Below are positions 43,450 to 51,400 of a stretch of 64,000 nucleotides of DNA, one piece after another. The position numbers were made by a program, and so were the translations under genes. Position 1 is the first letter of the stretch. Each line of letters opens with the position of its first letter. The notes under the pieces are model-generated. The model searched no databases. It was not told where the DNA came from and worked only from the letters and a program-made list of their open reading frames with translations. Source of the stretch: a virus; IMG/VR virus record IMGVR_UViG_3300002835_000074, positions 36,647-100,646 of that record; one strand, written 5' to 3'.

Positions 43450-44112
43450 ATGGCAGTCGCACCAGTCAATAAGTTTTTAACAGTTGCAGTTCCTGTTGCT
43501 CCAGGGACTCAAAAGTTATATGAAGTTCCAACTGGAGTTTCTTCCATTCTTTTGTTTGCTCAAGTTTCGAATGTTGGTATTGGTGCAACATATCCAACCG
43601 TAACTTTCTGGCATCGTCGAGAATCAAGAAGCACAGGTAACACGAGAGATATTCGTATCATTAAAGATATTCAAATTCCTCCAAATGATGCAGTTGTTTT
43701 GGTTGATGGTCGTCTAGTTTTAGAAAAAGACGCAATTAAACTAGATTCACTTTACATTAATGCAGTTCAAACTGGAATTGTAACAATTACAAATGTTCAG
43801 TACTACGAACCTACAGGAGTTGCAACGGTTACTACACTAACTCCTCATGGGTTCTCTCCAAATGACCCAATTACCATGTCAGGTATTGCTATGACATGCC
43901 CTTCAGGGTCTGGAATCACTACAACAATTTTCCCATCCCCCCAATCATCATTTGTCGTTGATAGTATTGTGAATAGTGTTGGTACTTCTAGAACATTTAC
44001 CACTACAGTAGGAAGTGCTAATGGAATCGTACATACATATGTTAGTGGTGGATTGGTTGCCCCACTTCAAATGGAATTTATTGCAAGTATCCTAGAGAAT
44101 AGTACATCATAA
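43450..44112 (+). CDS. Fibre-associated structural protein
   Basis: 220 residues, beta-rich throughout: VPTGVSSILLFAQVSNVG, VTFWHRRESRS and DIQIPPNDAVVLVDGRLVLE. The pattern resembles small beta-sandwich proteins placed between cyanophage fibre genes. A later VTTLTPHGFSPNDPITM segment resembles the VTTVLEHKFNEGTPI and VTTELPHNLQVGNLV segments in the protein at 48498, so modules are shared. No signal or membrane helix. Located one base after the preceding gene; virion attachment protein by context. Confidence 0.65.
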   Translation: MAVAPVNKFLTVAVPVAPGTQKLYEVPTGVSSILLFAQVSNVGIGATYPTVTFWHRRESRSTGNTRDIRIIKDIQIPPNDAVVLVDGRLVLEKDAIKLDSLYINAVQTGIVTITNVQYYEPTGVATVTTLTPHGFSPNDPITMSGIAMTCPSGSGITTTIFPSPQSSFVVDSIVNSVGTSRTFTTTVGSANGIVHTYVSGGLVAPLQMEFIASILENSTS

Positions 44113-44114
44113 TT

Positions 44115-46730
44115 ATGGGGAATAAGCAAAGATATTTAAGCGGGAAGCAAAAATTAACACCCTTCTCTGGATTAAGTACAGATAGACACGTATTTCTTAG
44201 TCCAGAAGAGGCAGAACCCAATCTTGGATATCCAGGTGAGAGGGCTTTGCCTGTAAAGGATTACTATTATAATCTTGTAACTTTTGAAAATGGCGGTCAA
44301 TATGATAGATATTGGCAAGTTCCTCCTGCTGGAATTGTTACAGGTATTTCAGTTTTTGAAGAAGGATCGATTGTTGGTACAGGAAATAGTATTAATAAGT
44401 TAAATTTTGTCGGAAATATTGTCAATGTAACTGCAAATAACTTCGGGACAATTTCTACAATTACAATTAGTCCTCCAGGGAATGATAATGAGATAATCTT
44501 TAATAATGATGGATCCTTTGCTGCTTCTCCATATTTGCTTTTTGACAATGTAACTGGAATAATGACCATCGGGCATTACTTCCATGTTGGTATTGGTGGA
44601 ACAATCATTAAGACAACTGCCGAGGGATATGTTGGAATTAATACTCCCAGCCCATCACAGGAGTTGCACGTTCAAGGTGATGTAAGAGTTTCTGGAACAA
44701 TTTATGACTCAACCAATGACCCAGGAAATCCAGGAGAGGTTTTAATTAGGACAATCACTGGTATTGAATGGCAATCTCAATCTGCAACACTATCTGGTGC
44801 TGGTGGTACAATCGGACAAATTCAGTTTCATGGAACTGCTGGATTAGTAGATGGTGCAACTAATTTTTGGTATGATTATACAAATCAAAGAGTTGGTCTA
44901 GGTTCAACAACTCCAAGATTTGTTTTTGACGTTGTAGGTAGTTCTGGATTTGCTGGACCAGTTACAATCAAAGAATTGTTAGTAACAGGTGTTTCTACAT
45001 TCCTTGGAATTTCAACCTTCCGCAAAGTTGGTATTGGAACTTCAACCTTAGGAGTTGGAGCAGACTTTTCCATCTATGGAAACACATTTTCTTCTGGAAT
45101 TATTACGGCGACTTTGTTTGATGGAAGAGTAAGTAAAAAAGCAATTACTGAGCAACAACTCATTACTGGTGCTGATGGACTTCAAGATTTATTACTAGTT
45201 TATGATTTTTCTGCGGATGATGTAAAGAAAATCAGTATTAATGATGCATCTTTCCAGGGTGTCCAAGGTATTCAAGGAAACCAAGGTGTTCAGGGTTCTC
45301 AGGGTCGTCAAGGAACTCAGGGAACAGCGGGACCACAAGGATTCCAAGGATTCCAAGGATTCCAAGGTCTTCAAGGTATTGGTGGTGGTCCAGGAACTCA
45401 AGGTGCTCAAGGACCTCAAGGAAACCAAGGTCTTCAAGGTTTCCAAGGTAACCAAGGTAACCAAGGTATTCAAGGTCGTCAAGGTATTCAGGGTAATGAC
45501 GGTGCTCAAGGCGCTCAAGGTATTCAAGGCATCAGCGGACAGATAGGTGGTGCTGGTAATCAAGGTATTCAAGGTATCCAGGGTATTCAAGGTATTCAGG
45601 GATATCAAGGTGTTCAGGGTCGTCAGGGAATCCAGGGTGTTCAAGGTATCCAGGGTGAGCAAGGTATTCAAGGACGCCAAGGTGTTCAAGGTGAAACTGG
45701 AGCGCAGGGTAACCAAGGAAGACAAGGTATTCAAGGTTTCCAGGGAACTGGAGGTGCTACTGGTGGAACTGGTGGGCAAGGTTTGCAGGGTATTCAGGGA
45801 GACTTTGGACCACAAGGTAACCAGGGTCTTCAGGGAGTCCAGGGGGAACAAGGTCTCCAGGGTGTTCAGGGTGTTCAGGGTCTCCAAGGTATTCAAGGTA
45901 TTCAAGGTCGTCAGGGTATCCAAGGTAATAATGGAAATCAAGGGGCTCAAGGACTTCAAGGTGAGCAAGGTATTCAAGGTCGCCAAGGTATTCAAGGTGA
46001 CAATGGTGTAGGATCTCAGGGAACTCAGGGTATTCAAGGTCGTCAAGGTGTCCAAGGAATTAGAGGTGACCTAGGTTCTCAAGGTATCCAGGGAATTCAA
46101 GGTATCCAGGGTGAGCAAGGCATCCAGGGTATTAATGGAACTGGAAACCAAGGTATTCAGGGTAATATTGGACCTCAGGGTGTTCAGGGTTTGCAAGGAA
46201 ACCAGGGAATTAGTGGATTCGTTGGTGGTCAAGGTATTCAAGGTATCCAGGGCATTCAAGGTATTCAAGGTACAGAAGCTGGGTCTGGAACAGTCGCCGC
46301 TGGAGTTGTTCTTTGGTTTGCAAAAAACACTGCTCCAAGTGGATATTTGGAGTGTGACGGATCTGCTGTTTCTAGAGGACTTTATAATGTTCTCTTTACT
46401 GCTATTGGAACAACCTGGGGTGCGGGAAACGGAGTGAGCACTTTTAATATTCCAGATTTAAGAGGAAATTTCATCAGAGGTTGGGCAAATACTTCATCTG
46501 TTGATACTGGTCGTACTTTTGCTAGTTTCCAAGATCACCAATATCAAACTCACACTCATAATATTCCAACGTATAGCAATAGTGGAACTAATGCTATTCC
46601 AAGAACTGCGACATTGACAGGAACACTAACAAATATTGAGAGTGGATCTCCCAATGCTACAAATGGCGGTAACTTTGGTAATGAAACAAGACCAAGAAAC
46701 TATGCGTTACTACCCTGTATAAAGACATAA
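44115..46730 (+). CDS. Short-tail-fibre-like protein: collagen shaft plus tail-collar head
   Basis: 871 residues. N-terminal baseplate-binding region; a VGINTPSPSQELHVQG module near 172-188; fibre strands; collagen-like Gly-X-Gln tract (about 381-720); then a phage tail-collar domain: VVLWFAKNTAPSGYLECDG, FNIPDLRGNFIRGW and an H813-T-H815 motif, the place where T4 gp12 binds metal. The end ETRPRNYALLPCIK is typical of collar domains. By analogy with gp12 it should lock onto the cell surface before contraction. A late-type motif overlaps its stop. Confidence 0.85.
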   Translation: MGNKQRYLSGKQKLTPFSGLSTDRHVFLSPEEAEPNLGYPGERALPVKDYYYNLVTFENGGQYDRYWQVPPAGIVTGISVFEEGSIVGTGNSINKLNFVGNIVNVTANNFGTISTITISPPGNDNEIIFNNDGSFAASPYLLFDNVTGIMTIGHYFHVGIGGTIIKTTAEGYVGINTPSPSQELHVQGDVRVSGTIYDSTNDPGNPGEVLIRTITGIEWQSQSATLSGAGGTIGQIQFHGTAGLVDGATNFWYDYTNQRVGLGSTTPRFVFDVVGSSGFAGPVTIKELLVTGVSTFLGISTFRKVGIGTSTLGVGADFSIYGNTFSSGIITATLFDGRVSKKAITEQQLITGADGLQDLLLVYDFSADDVKKISINDASFQGVQGIQGNQGVQGSQGRQGTQGTAGPQGFQGFQGFQGLQGIGGGPGTQGAQGPQGNQGLQGFQGNQGNQGIQGRQGIQGNDGAQGAQGIQGISGQIGGAGNQGIQGIQGIQGIQGYQGVQGRQGIQGVQGIQGEQGIQGRQGVQGETGAQGNQGRQGIQGFQGTGGATGGTGGQGLQGIQGDFGPQGNQGLQGVQGEQGLQGVQGVQGLQGIQGIQGRQGIQGNNGNQGAQGLQGEQGIQGRQGIQGDNGVGSQGTQGIQGRQGVQGIRGDLGSQGIQGIQGIQGEQGIQGINGTGNQGIQGNIGPQGVQGLQGNQGISGFVGGQGIQGIQGIQGIQGTEAGSGTVAAGVVLWFAKNTAPSGYLECDGSAVSRGLYNVLFTAIGTTWGAGNGVSTFNIPDLRGNFIRGWANTSSVDTGRTFASFQDHQYQTHTHNIPTYSNSGTNAIPRTATLTGTLTNIESGSPNATNGGNFGNETRPRNYALLPCIKT
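45258..46274 (+). repeat. Collagen-like Gly-X-Gln tract in the collar fibre
   Basis: About 340 residues of Gly-X-Y triplets with Gln in most Y positions, Phe/Asn/Leu more often in X than in the giant fibre, and a few Gly-Pro-Gln. It includes a short run of three nearly identical GFQ units near 45340. Confidence 0.9.
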
Positions 46731-46733
46731 ATA
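46727..46733 (+). promoter_or_regulatory. Late-promoter-like ATAAATA
   Basis: ATAAATA overlaps the TAA stop of the collar fibre gene, 28 nt before ATG 46762. Confidence 0.45.
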
Positions 46734-46761
46734 ATCGTAAAGATACTATTTTATATTAAAG

Positions 46762-47307
46762 ATGTCTTATACTGTCACATGTAGAACCGCAGATGGTGTT
46801 GAGCATATTTTTGATTTGCCCTATGCAAACAGTTGCCCAATTTATAATTATGATGCTGATTTTAAATTTTTCATATCAAAAACTGAAGCTAAAAAGGACC
46901 CACTAGAGCATAATATGTATCTTGCTCCAGCACATTCCACATGTATTGAAGCTCCTGAACCAGAATTGGGTAAAGTTCGAGTTTTTGATGAAGAAAATCA
47001 AGTCTGGAATCAGGTTGATGACCTGAGTGGAATGTATTATTCAACAAATCCAGATACTCTGGGAACAGTTATCGCCAATCCAAATCCAGTAGTTGCTCCA
47101 GAAAATGCAACTAGAACTCCACCACCATTTCATACAGAAAATTATACTTTAGTTTGGAATGCTGAAACTGGAGATACTATTTCTGCAGCATCAGAAAGTT
47201 CTGAGTCTGGTTGGTCTGTTGTTGAAGCAAATCCAGTTACTCCTCAAGAAAAACTGAGAAATCTTGGTCTGACTGTAGAAGATTTAAGAGTTCTTTTAGA
47301 TCTGTAA
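46762..47307 (+). CDS. Putative tail-fibre assembly or tip protein
   Basis: 181 residues, unrecognised. N-terminal beta region (YTVTCRTADGVEHIFDLPYA); a middle part rich in Pro; then NYTLVWNAETGDTISAA and a final PQEKLRNLGLTVEDLRVLLDL helix. The closing 'KLxNLGLTxEDLxxLL' helix is common at the end of small proteins next to marine phage fibres, and the short beta domain plus C-terminal helix recall Tfa-type chaperones. Placement right after the collar fibre supports this, but no family was established. Confidence 0.6.
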   Translation: MSYTVTCRTADGVEHIFDLPYANSCPIYNYDADFKFFISKTEAKKDPLEHNMYLAPAHSTCIEAPEPELGKVRVFDEENQVWNQVDDLSGMYYSTNPDTLGTVIANPNPVVAPENATRTPPPFHTENYTLVWNAETGDTISAASESSESGWSVVEANPVTPQEKLRNLGLTVEDLRVLLDL

Positions 47308-47328
47308 CCACTTTTTAAACTGGCACAC

Positions 47329-47364
47329 TTGACACCCGCCCCCATCTGCCCTATAATATGGGGG
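47329..47364 (+). promoter_or_regulatory. Consensus early promoter with -10 inside an inverted repeat
   Basis: TTGACA (47329-47334), 17 nt, TATAAT (47352-47357). A perfect 7-bp inverted repeat, CCCCCAT (47339-47345) and ATGGGGG (47358-47364), brackets the -10 box: a likely operator. Drives the genes at 47383 and 47607 and perhaps the tRNAs. Confidence 0.9.
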
Positions 47365-47382
47365 TAATCAACGGAACACCAA

Positions 47383-47592
47383 ATGAGCATTGCACAAGAG
47401 ACCGTTCAAGGCATTGTGATTGATGTCTGCACCCGCACCTTCCTTCTTCTCAGCGACCAGGGTAGTGAGCGTCTGGTGGAGTGTGAGACTGTTCAAGAGT
47501 TTATGAACGTGTTGGAAGTTGTCACCGCTCAACTTGACCCTGAGCAGATTGAGTATGCTGACCTGGCAATTTATGGTCAGGATAACAACTAA
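47383..47592 (+). CDS. Small conserved early protein
   Basis: 69 residues. A compact beta-rich fold is suggested: VQGIVIDVCTRTFLLLSDQGS followed by RLVECETVQEFMNVLEVV and an acidic end. No catalytic motif. Codon use and GC content are higher than in the fibre genes. A perfect promoter lies 25 nt upstream. I recall similar small proteins in many cyanomyoviruses; function unknown. Confidence 0.7.
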   Translation: MSIAQETVQGIVIDVCTRTFLLLSDQGSERLVECETVQEFMNVLEVVTAQLDPEQIEYADLAIYGQDNN

Positions 47593-47595
47593 ATA
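47589..47595 (+). promoter_or_regulatory. Late-promoter-like CTAAATA
   Basis: CTAAATA overlaps the TAA stop of the gene at 47383, 11 nt before the antitoxin-like ATG. Spacing is short for a separate transcript, so it may be a chance match. Confidence 0.25.
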
Positions 47596-47606
47596 AAAAC
47601 ACAAAA

Positions 47607-47780
47607 ATGGAAGTTTTCACTGTGGAAGAGTTTCAAGAGAGGTTTGATGAACTGATGGAACGAGTTGAAAATGGAGAGCATTTAGGTATAATTAACGAGA
47701 ATGGGCAAGCAGCGGTTATGATACCTGTGGATGATGACCTCATACGAATACACACTGAGTTAAACAACGAGGCATCATAA
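47607..47780 (+). CDS. Phd/YefM-type antitoxin-like protein, no toxin alongside
   Basis: 57 residues. The whole N-terminal domain fits the Phd/YefM fold: FTVEEFQERFDELMERVENG, then LGIINENGQAAVMIPVDD (the strand-turn-strand motif usually written as xxxNGxPxAVLxP). The C-terminal toxin-binding tail is short. No toxin gene (Doc, YoeB, VapC type) lies on either side; small early genes and tRNAs flank it. Inference: it may neutralise host toxins triggered by infection, or act as a repressor on Phd-type palindromes. Confidence 0.75.
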   Translation: MEVFTVEEFQERFDELMERVENGEHLGIINENGQAAVMIPVDDDLIRIHTELNNEAS

Positions 47781-47788
47781 ACGCAGAA

Positions 47789-47876
47789 GCGAGTGAGACT
47801 TGGTAGTCAGAGGAGTCTTATAAACTCTTTCCGCCAGATTAGCGGCTTTGACCTGGTTCGAATCCAGGCACTCGTA
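47789..47876 (+). tRNA. Atypical long-variable-arm tRNA, anticodon read as UAU
   Basis: 88 nt. Acceptor GCGAGTG/CACTCGT (G-U at the top, discriminator A, no encoded CCA), T arm CCTGG/CCAGG with loop TTCGAAT, anticodon stem GGAGT/ACTCT (47812-47816, 47824-47828) with loop CTTATAA, variable arm CCGC/GCGG (47831-47834, 47842-47845). The D arm is reduced: GACT/AGTC around a 4-nt loop. Length and arm are class II (Leu, Ser, Tyr), but the anticodon by position is UAU (Ile, AUA). One base change from a Leu UAG loop would explain it. Folded by hand; could be a pseudogene. Confidence 0.55.
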
Positions 47877-47880
47877 TCGT

Positions 47881-47953
47881 GCAGGTTTACCAATCTGGTG
47901 AATGGACCGTTCTCATAAAGCGGCGAAGGCGAGTTCAATCCTCGCAACCTGCA
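47881..47953 (+). tRNA. tRNA with CAU anticodon (elongator Met or Ile2)
   Basis: 73 nt. Acceptor GCAGGTT/AACCTGC, D stem CCA/TGG, anticodon stem CCGTT/AGCGG with loop CTCATAA, variable CGAAG, T arm GCGAG/CTCGC with loop TTCAATC, discriminator A, CCA not encoded. The G1-C72 pair and lack of GGG/CCC in the anticodon stem argue against an initiator. If the wobble C is modified to lysidine it would read AUA instead of AUG. Four bases after the preceding tRNA-like element. Confidence 0.88.
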
Positions 47954-47954
47954 C

Positions 47955-47983
47955 TTGTCGTGGTTCAAAACTTATGATAGAAT
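47955..47983 (+). promoter_or_regulatory. Possible promoter between tRNAs
   Basis: TTGTCG (47955-47960), 17 nt, TAGAAT (47978-47983). The remaining spacer to 48052 holds one perfect hairpin, TCAAA/TTTGA near 47999-48012, and nothing else recognised. Confidence 0.3.
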
Positions 47984-48052
47984 CCAGTGGGGCATCTATC
48001 AAACGGTTTTGATTTAGTCTCACAAACACACGGCATCAAACAAAAAATACAC

Positions 48053-48125
48053 GCCCGTGTAGCCCAGCGGAAGAGGCAGAACACTTAAAATGTTCCAAGC
48101 GGTGGTTCGAATCCACTCACGGGTA
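48053..48125 (+). tRNA. tRNA with UAA anticodon (Leu) on a short-variable-loop body
   Basis: 73 nt. Acceptor GCCCGTG/CACGGGT, D stem GCC/GGC, anticodon stem GAACA/TGTTC with loop CTTAAAA giving anticodon UAA, variable region of 5 nt (CAAGC), T arm GGTGG/CCACT with loop TTCGAAT, discriminator A, no CCA. All stems are good. UAA is a leucine anticodon, yet bacterial tRNA-Leu normally has a long variable arm; this one does not. Confidence 0.85.
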
Positions 48126-48130
48126 TAAAA

Positions 48131-48137
48131 ATAAATA
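48131..48137 (+). promoter_or_regulatory. Late-promoter-like ATAAATA
   Basis: ATAAATA 19 nt before ATG 48157, directly after the last tRNA. Confidence 0.4.
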
Positions 48138-48156
48138 TAAGATATGGGAAAACCCA

Positions 48157-48462
48157 ATGTCTTATCGTATCGATCACGCATACTGCTGGTACAATAATGG
48201 CAGTATGATCGTGAAGATGTACTTTATTAATCACGTTCCATTTACATTCGACGAACTTCCAGACGGACATTTATATGACCAAGATCTTTGTAGATTAGCA
48301 GATAAAGAAAGGTCTTTTGAGCCAGAAGACTTGTACAGGAACTCTTTCTATCTAATTGATGAAGAGGTACATCCTTGCTTCTTCGCAGTGGATTTAGAAA
48401 ACCCAGAAGACTTACCAGATGATTTAGAATATGAACATGATGAGGAGGATTTGACCAGCTAA
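48157..48462 (+). CDS. Small acidic conserved protein
   Basis: 101 residues, not recognised. N-terminal beta part HAYCWYNNGSMIVKMYFINHV with FTFDELPDGHLY; middle Cys-containing helix; very acidic C-terminus with alternating Glu/Asp. It has no membrane segment. Late-type motifs lie upstream and over its stop, so it may be expressed with the following fibre gene. Confidence 0.6.
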   Translation: MSYRIDHAYCWYNNGSMIVKMYFINHVPFTFDELPDGHLYDQDLCRLADKERSFEPEDLYRNSFYLIDEEVHPCFFAVDLENPEDLPDDLEYEHDEEDLTS

Positions 48463-48465
48463 ATA
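48459..48465 (+). promoter_or_regulatory. Late-promoter-like CTAAATA
   Basis: CTAAATA overlaps the stop of the gene at 48157 and ends 32 nt before the 1760-residue fibre gene. Confidence 0.5.
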
Positions 48466-48497
48466 GAACATAGAAATATTCTGGTCGTAATAATCCA

Positions 48498-51400
48498 ATG
48501 CCTCTTAATAAATTAGATAATTTTATTAAAAATACTGAAGGTCGTATTCTATATGTAAATCCAAACGATCTTGAAGCAACGGATAGCATCGAGAATCAAG
48601 GAAATTCTCTTGCTAAGCCATTTAAAACAATACAAAGGGCGTTACTAGAGTCTGCAAGATTCTCATACTTAAAAGGTAATAATAATGATGCGATTGAAAA
48701 AACTACAATTTTACTTTTTCCAGGTGAGCATTTAATTGATAATAGACCAGGATTTGCGATTTATAATGACCCCGCACTTGGTGTAAAAGTTAAGTCACCT
48801 TCGGGTACAATCTCAACTCCATCCGAACAGATTGCACTCAATTTAGATTCTAACTTTGACCTTAACCAAGTTGGAAATATTCTCTACAAATTTAACAGCG
48901 TTAATGGTGGAGTTATTATACCAAGAGGTACATCATTAGTTGGTTTAGACCTAAGAAAAACAAAAATAAGACCAAAGTATGTACCAAATCCCACAGATTC
49001 AAATGTTCCTCGATCTGCTATTTTTAGGCTAACTGGTACTTGTTATCTTTGGCAATTTACAATTTTTGATGGTAGTGAGACTGGAACTGTTTATACCGAT
49101 AATATAGATTTTTCTGAAAATAATCGTTCAGTCCCAACATTTTCTCACCATAAACTAACTTGCTTTGAGTATGCTGATGGTGTAAATGAAGTGGTCGGTT
49201 ATGATTTAACCGATCTTGACATGTATTATAGCAAATTGTCAAATGCATTCAATTCGGTAAGAGATATTCCAGAAAAATATCCAGATGACGCAGGCGGATT
49301 CGCTAAGCAAAGAGCAGAATGGGAGATTGTTGGTGCGTTCGCTGCTGATACATTAACGATTGCAAGAATTGAATCTGGTAGTGGTGGAACTGCTGGTCCT
49401 ATCATTACAGTAACTACTGTTTTAGAACATAAGTTCAATGAAGGAACACCAATTAAGATTAAGGGTGTTGGTCTTGCTGATGGAGTAAATGATTACAATA
49501 TTTCTACAAAGGTACAAAGTGTAATTAATGCAAATACCTTTACATATGTTCTCCCATATGTTCAACCAAATCTACTAACACTTCCAGATGTTAGTGGTGC
49601 AACAGTTACGATTGAAACGGATACTGTTTCTGGTGCTTCTCCTTATGTCTTCAACTGTTCGCTAAGATCAGTTTATGGCATGAATGGAATGTACGCTGAT
49701 GGTAGCAAAGCATCAGGTTTCCGTTCAATGGTTGTTGCACAATTTACAGGTGTTTCTCTACAAAAAGATGATAGGGCATTTGTAAAATATGATGAAGTAG
49801 ATAGAAACTACGAATCAATAACTATTACTAAAAAGACGGGAGCAGAATTATCGGCAGGTGCTTCTTCTTTAGATAAGGATAAAGTCTATCACTTAGATTC
49901 AAGCGCAGTCTATAGAACAGGTTGGGAAACCAATCATATTAAAATGTCGAATGATTCAATCATTCAGATTGTATCTGTGTTTGCTATTGGATTTACTAAC
50001 CATTTTAATACCGAGTCTGGTGGTGACGCATCGATTACCAACTCAAACTCAAACTTTGGTCAATTCTCTCTAACTTCTGATGGATTTAGAGCAGAAGCAT
50101 TTGACAAGGATAATAAGGCTTATATTTCTGCAATTGTTGGTCCAAGAGCAGTTAAATCTGATGAGGCAGACATTGATTGGCAATCCCTAGACGTTGGACT
50201 TACAACTTCTGTTGGAATCTCAAGTCATCTTTATCTTTATGGATTTAATAACCAAGATGATTCCCCACCTATTCTTACTCAAGGATATCGAGTTGGTGCT
50301 AGAAGAGATGACAAACTTTATGTTAATTTAGGAAGTGGTATTGGCACATTTGGTGCTAATATCTGCATGGTTAATAATGTTATTGGCATTGGAACCACTG
50401 CTTTAGGAACAAACGTAGCTTATAAGGAATATAGAGTAACCTCAGGTCCTACTAGTAATGTTTTCACTATCGGAGCACATGACATCTTAACTGGTGAAAG
50501 TATTTACATTACAAGTGATGATGGAGATCTCCCAGAAAATATTGTTTCGCATAGAGTTTATTATGCGATTCGTTCGTCCAGCACAACAATTAAAGTAGCT
50601 TCATCAAAAGCAAATGCTGATAATAATGTAGAAGTTACAGTATATGGTGGATCAAAACTCAAGATTCAGAGTAGAGTTTCTGACAAAGCATCTGGAGATG
50701 TAGGACATCCAGTACAGTGGGACTCTTTCCGCTCAAACTGGTATATCCACAGTACGCATAACAACCCAATTTACAATGCATTTGCAACTTATGGTATTGG
50801 AATTCTGGGTGAGAAAACTGATAACACTTTCGTAAAAAGATTTGATGATTCCAGAAGTCTAGATGAGAAACTCTATAAGATAAGAATTGTTGTACCTAAA
50901 GACGCAGAGAATGCTAAGGCACCTGCAGAAACATTTATTGTTCAAGAATCAAGTTCTACTGGATATAGAAATGATGGAGATCCTGGTAGAGTAAGTATTG
51001 GTGCAACTGACTATGATTATCATAGAAATCCAAGATTTATTAGTACATGTATTACTGGTACTACAGGAATCGTAACTGTAACAACTGAATTACCACATAA
51101 CTTACAAGTTGGAAACCTAGTTAATATTAAGAGTGTTAGAAGTAGCACGAATACTGGCGGACTATCAAATGAGGGATATAATGGTAAGTTTGCAATTACT
51201 GGTATCGTTGATGACCATACATTTAGATATTCGACAGTTGATGTTACTGGAGTAACTCACAGTCCAGGTACATTTACAAGTAATACTGCAACCAGAAATA
51301 CAAATCTACCCAGATTCGAAAGAAGTGATGTAAATAAAAATTATTTTGTATATCGTTCAGAAATCATTCGTCCATACATTAAGGACGTACAAGATGGTAT

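Noticed and set aside
47368-47604. Minus-strand frame opposite the small early gene
   Set aside because: The plus frame has a perfect promoter and correct spacing; the minus frame has neither.
47607-47780. A complete toxin-antitoxin pair
   Set aside because: Neither neighbour resembles Doc, YoeB, RelE or VapC, so only an orphan antitoxin is supported.
47954-48052. Possible fourth tRNA in the tRNA cluster
   Set aside because: There is a GGTTCAAAA stretch, but no pairing T stem and no acceptor partners could be found.
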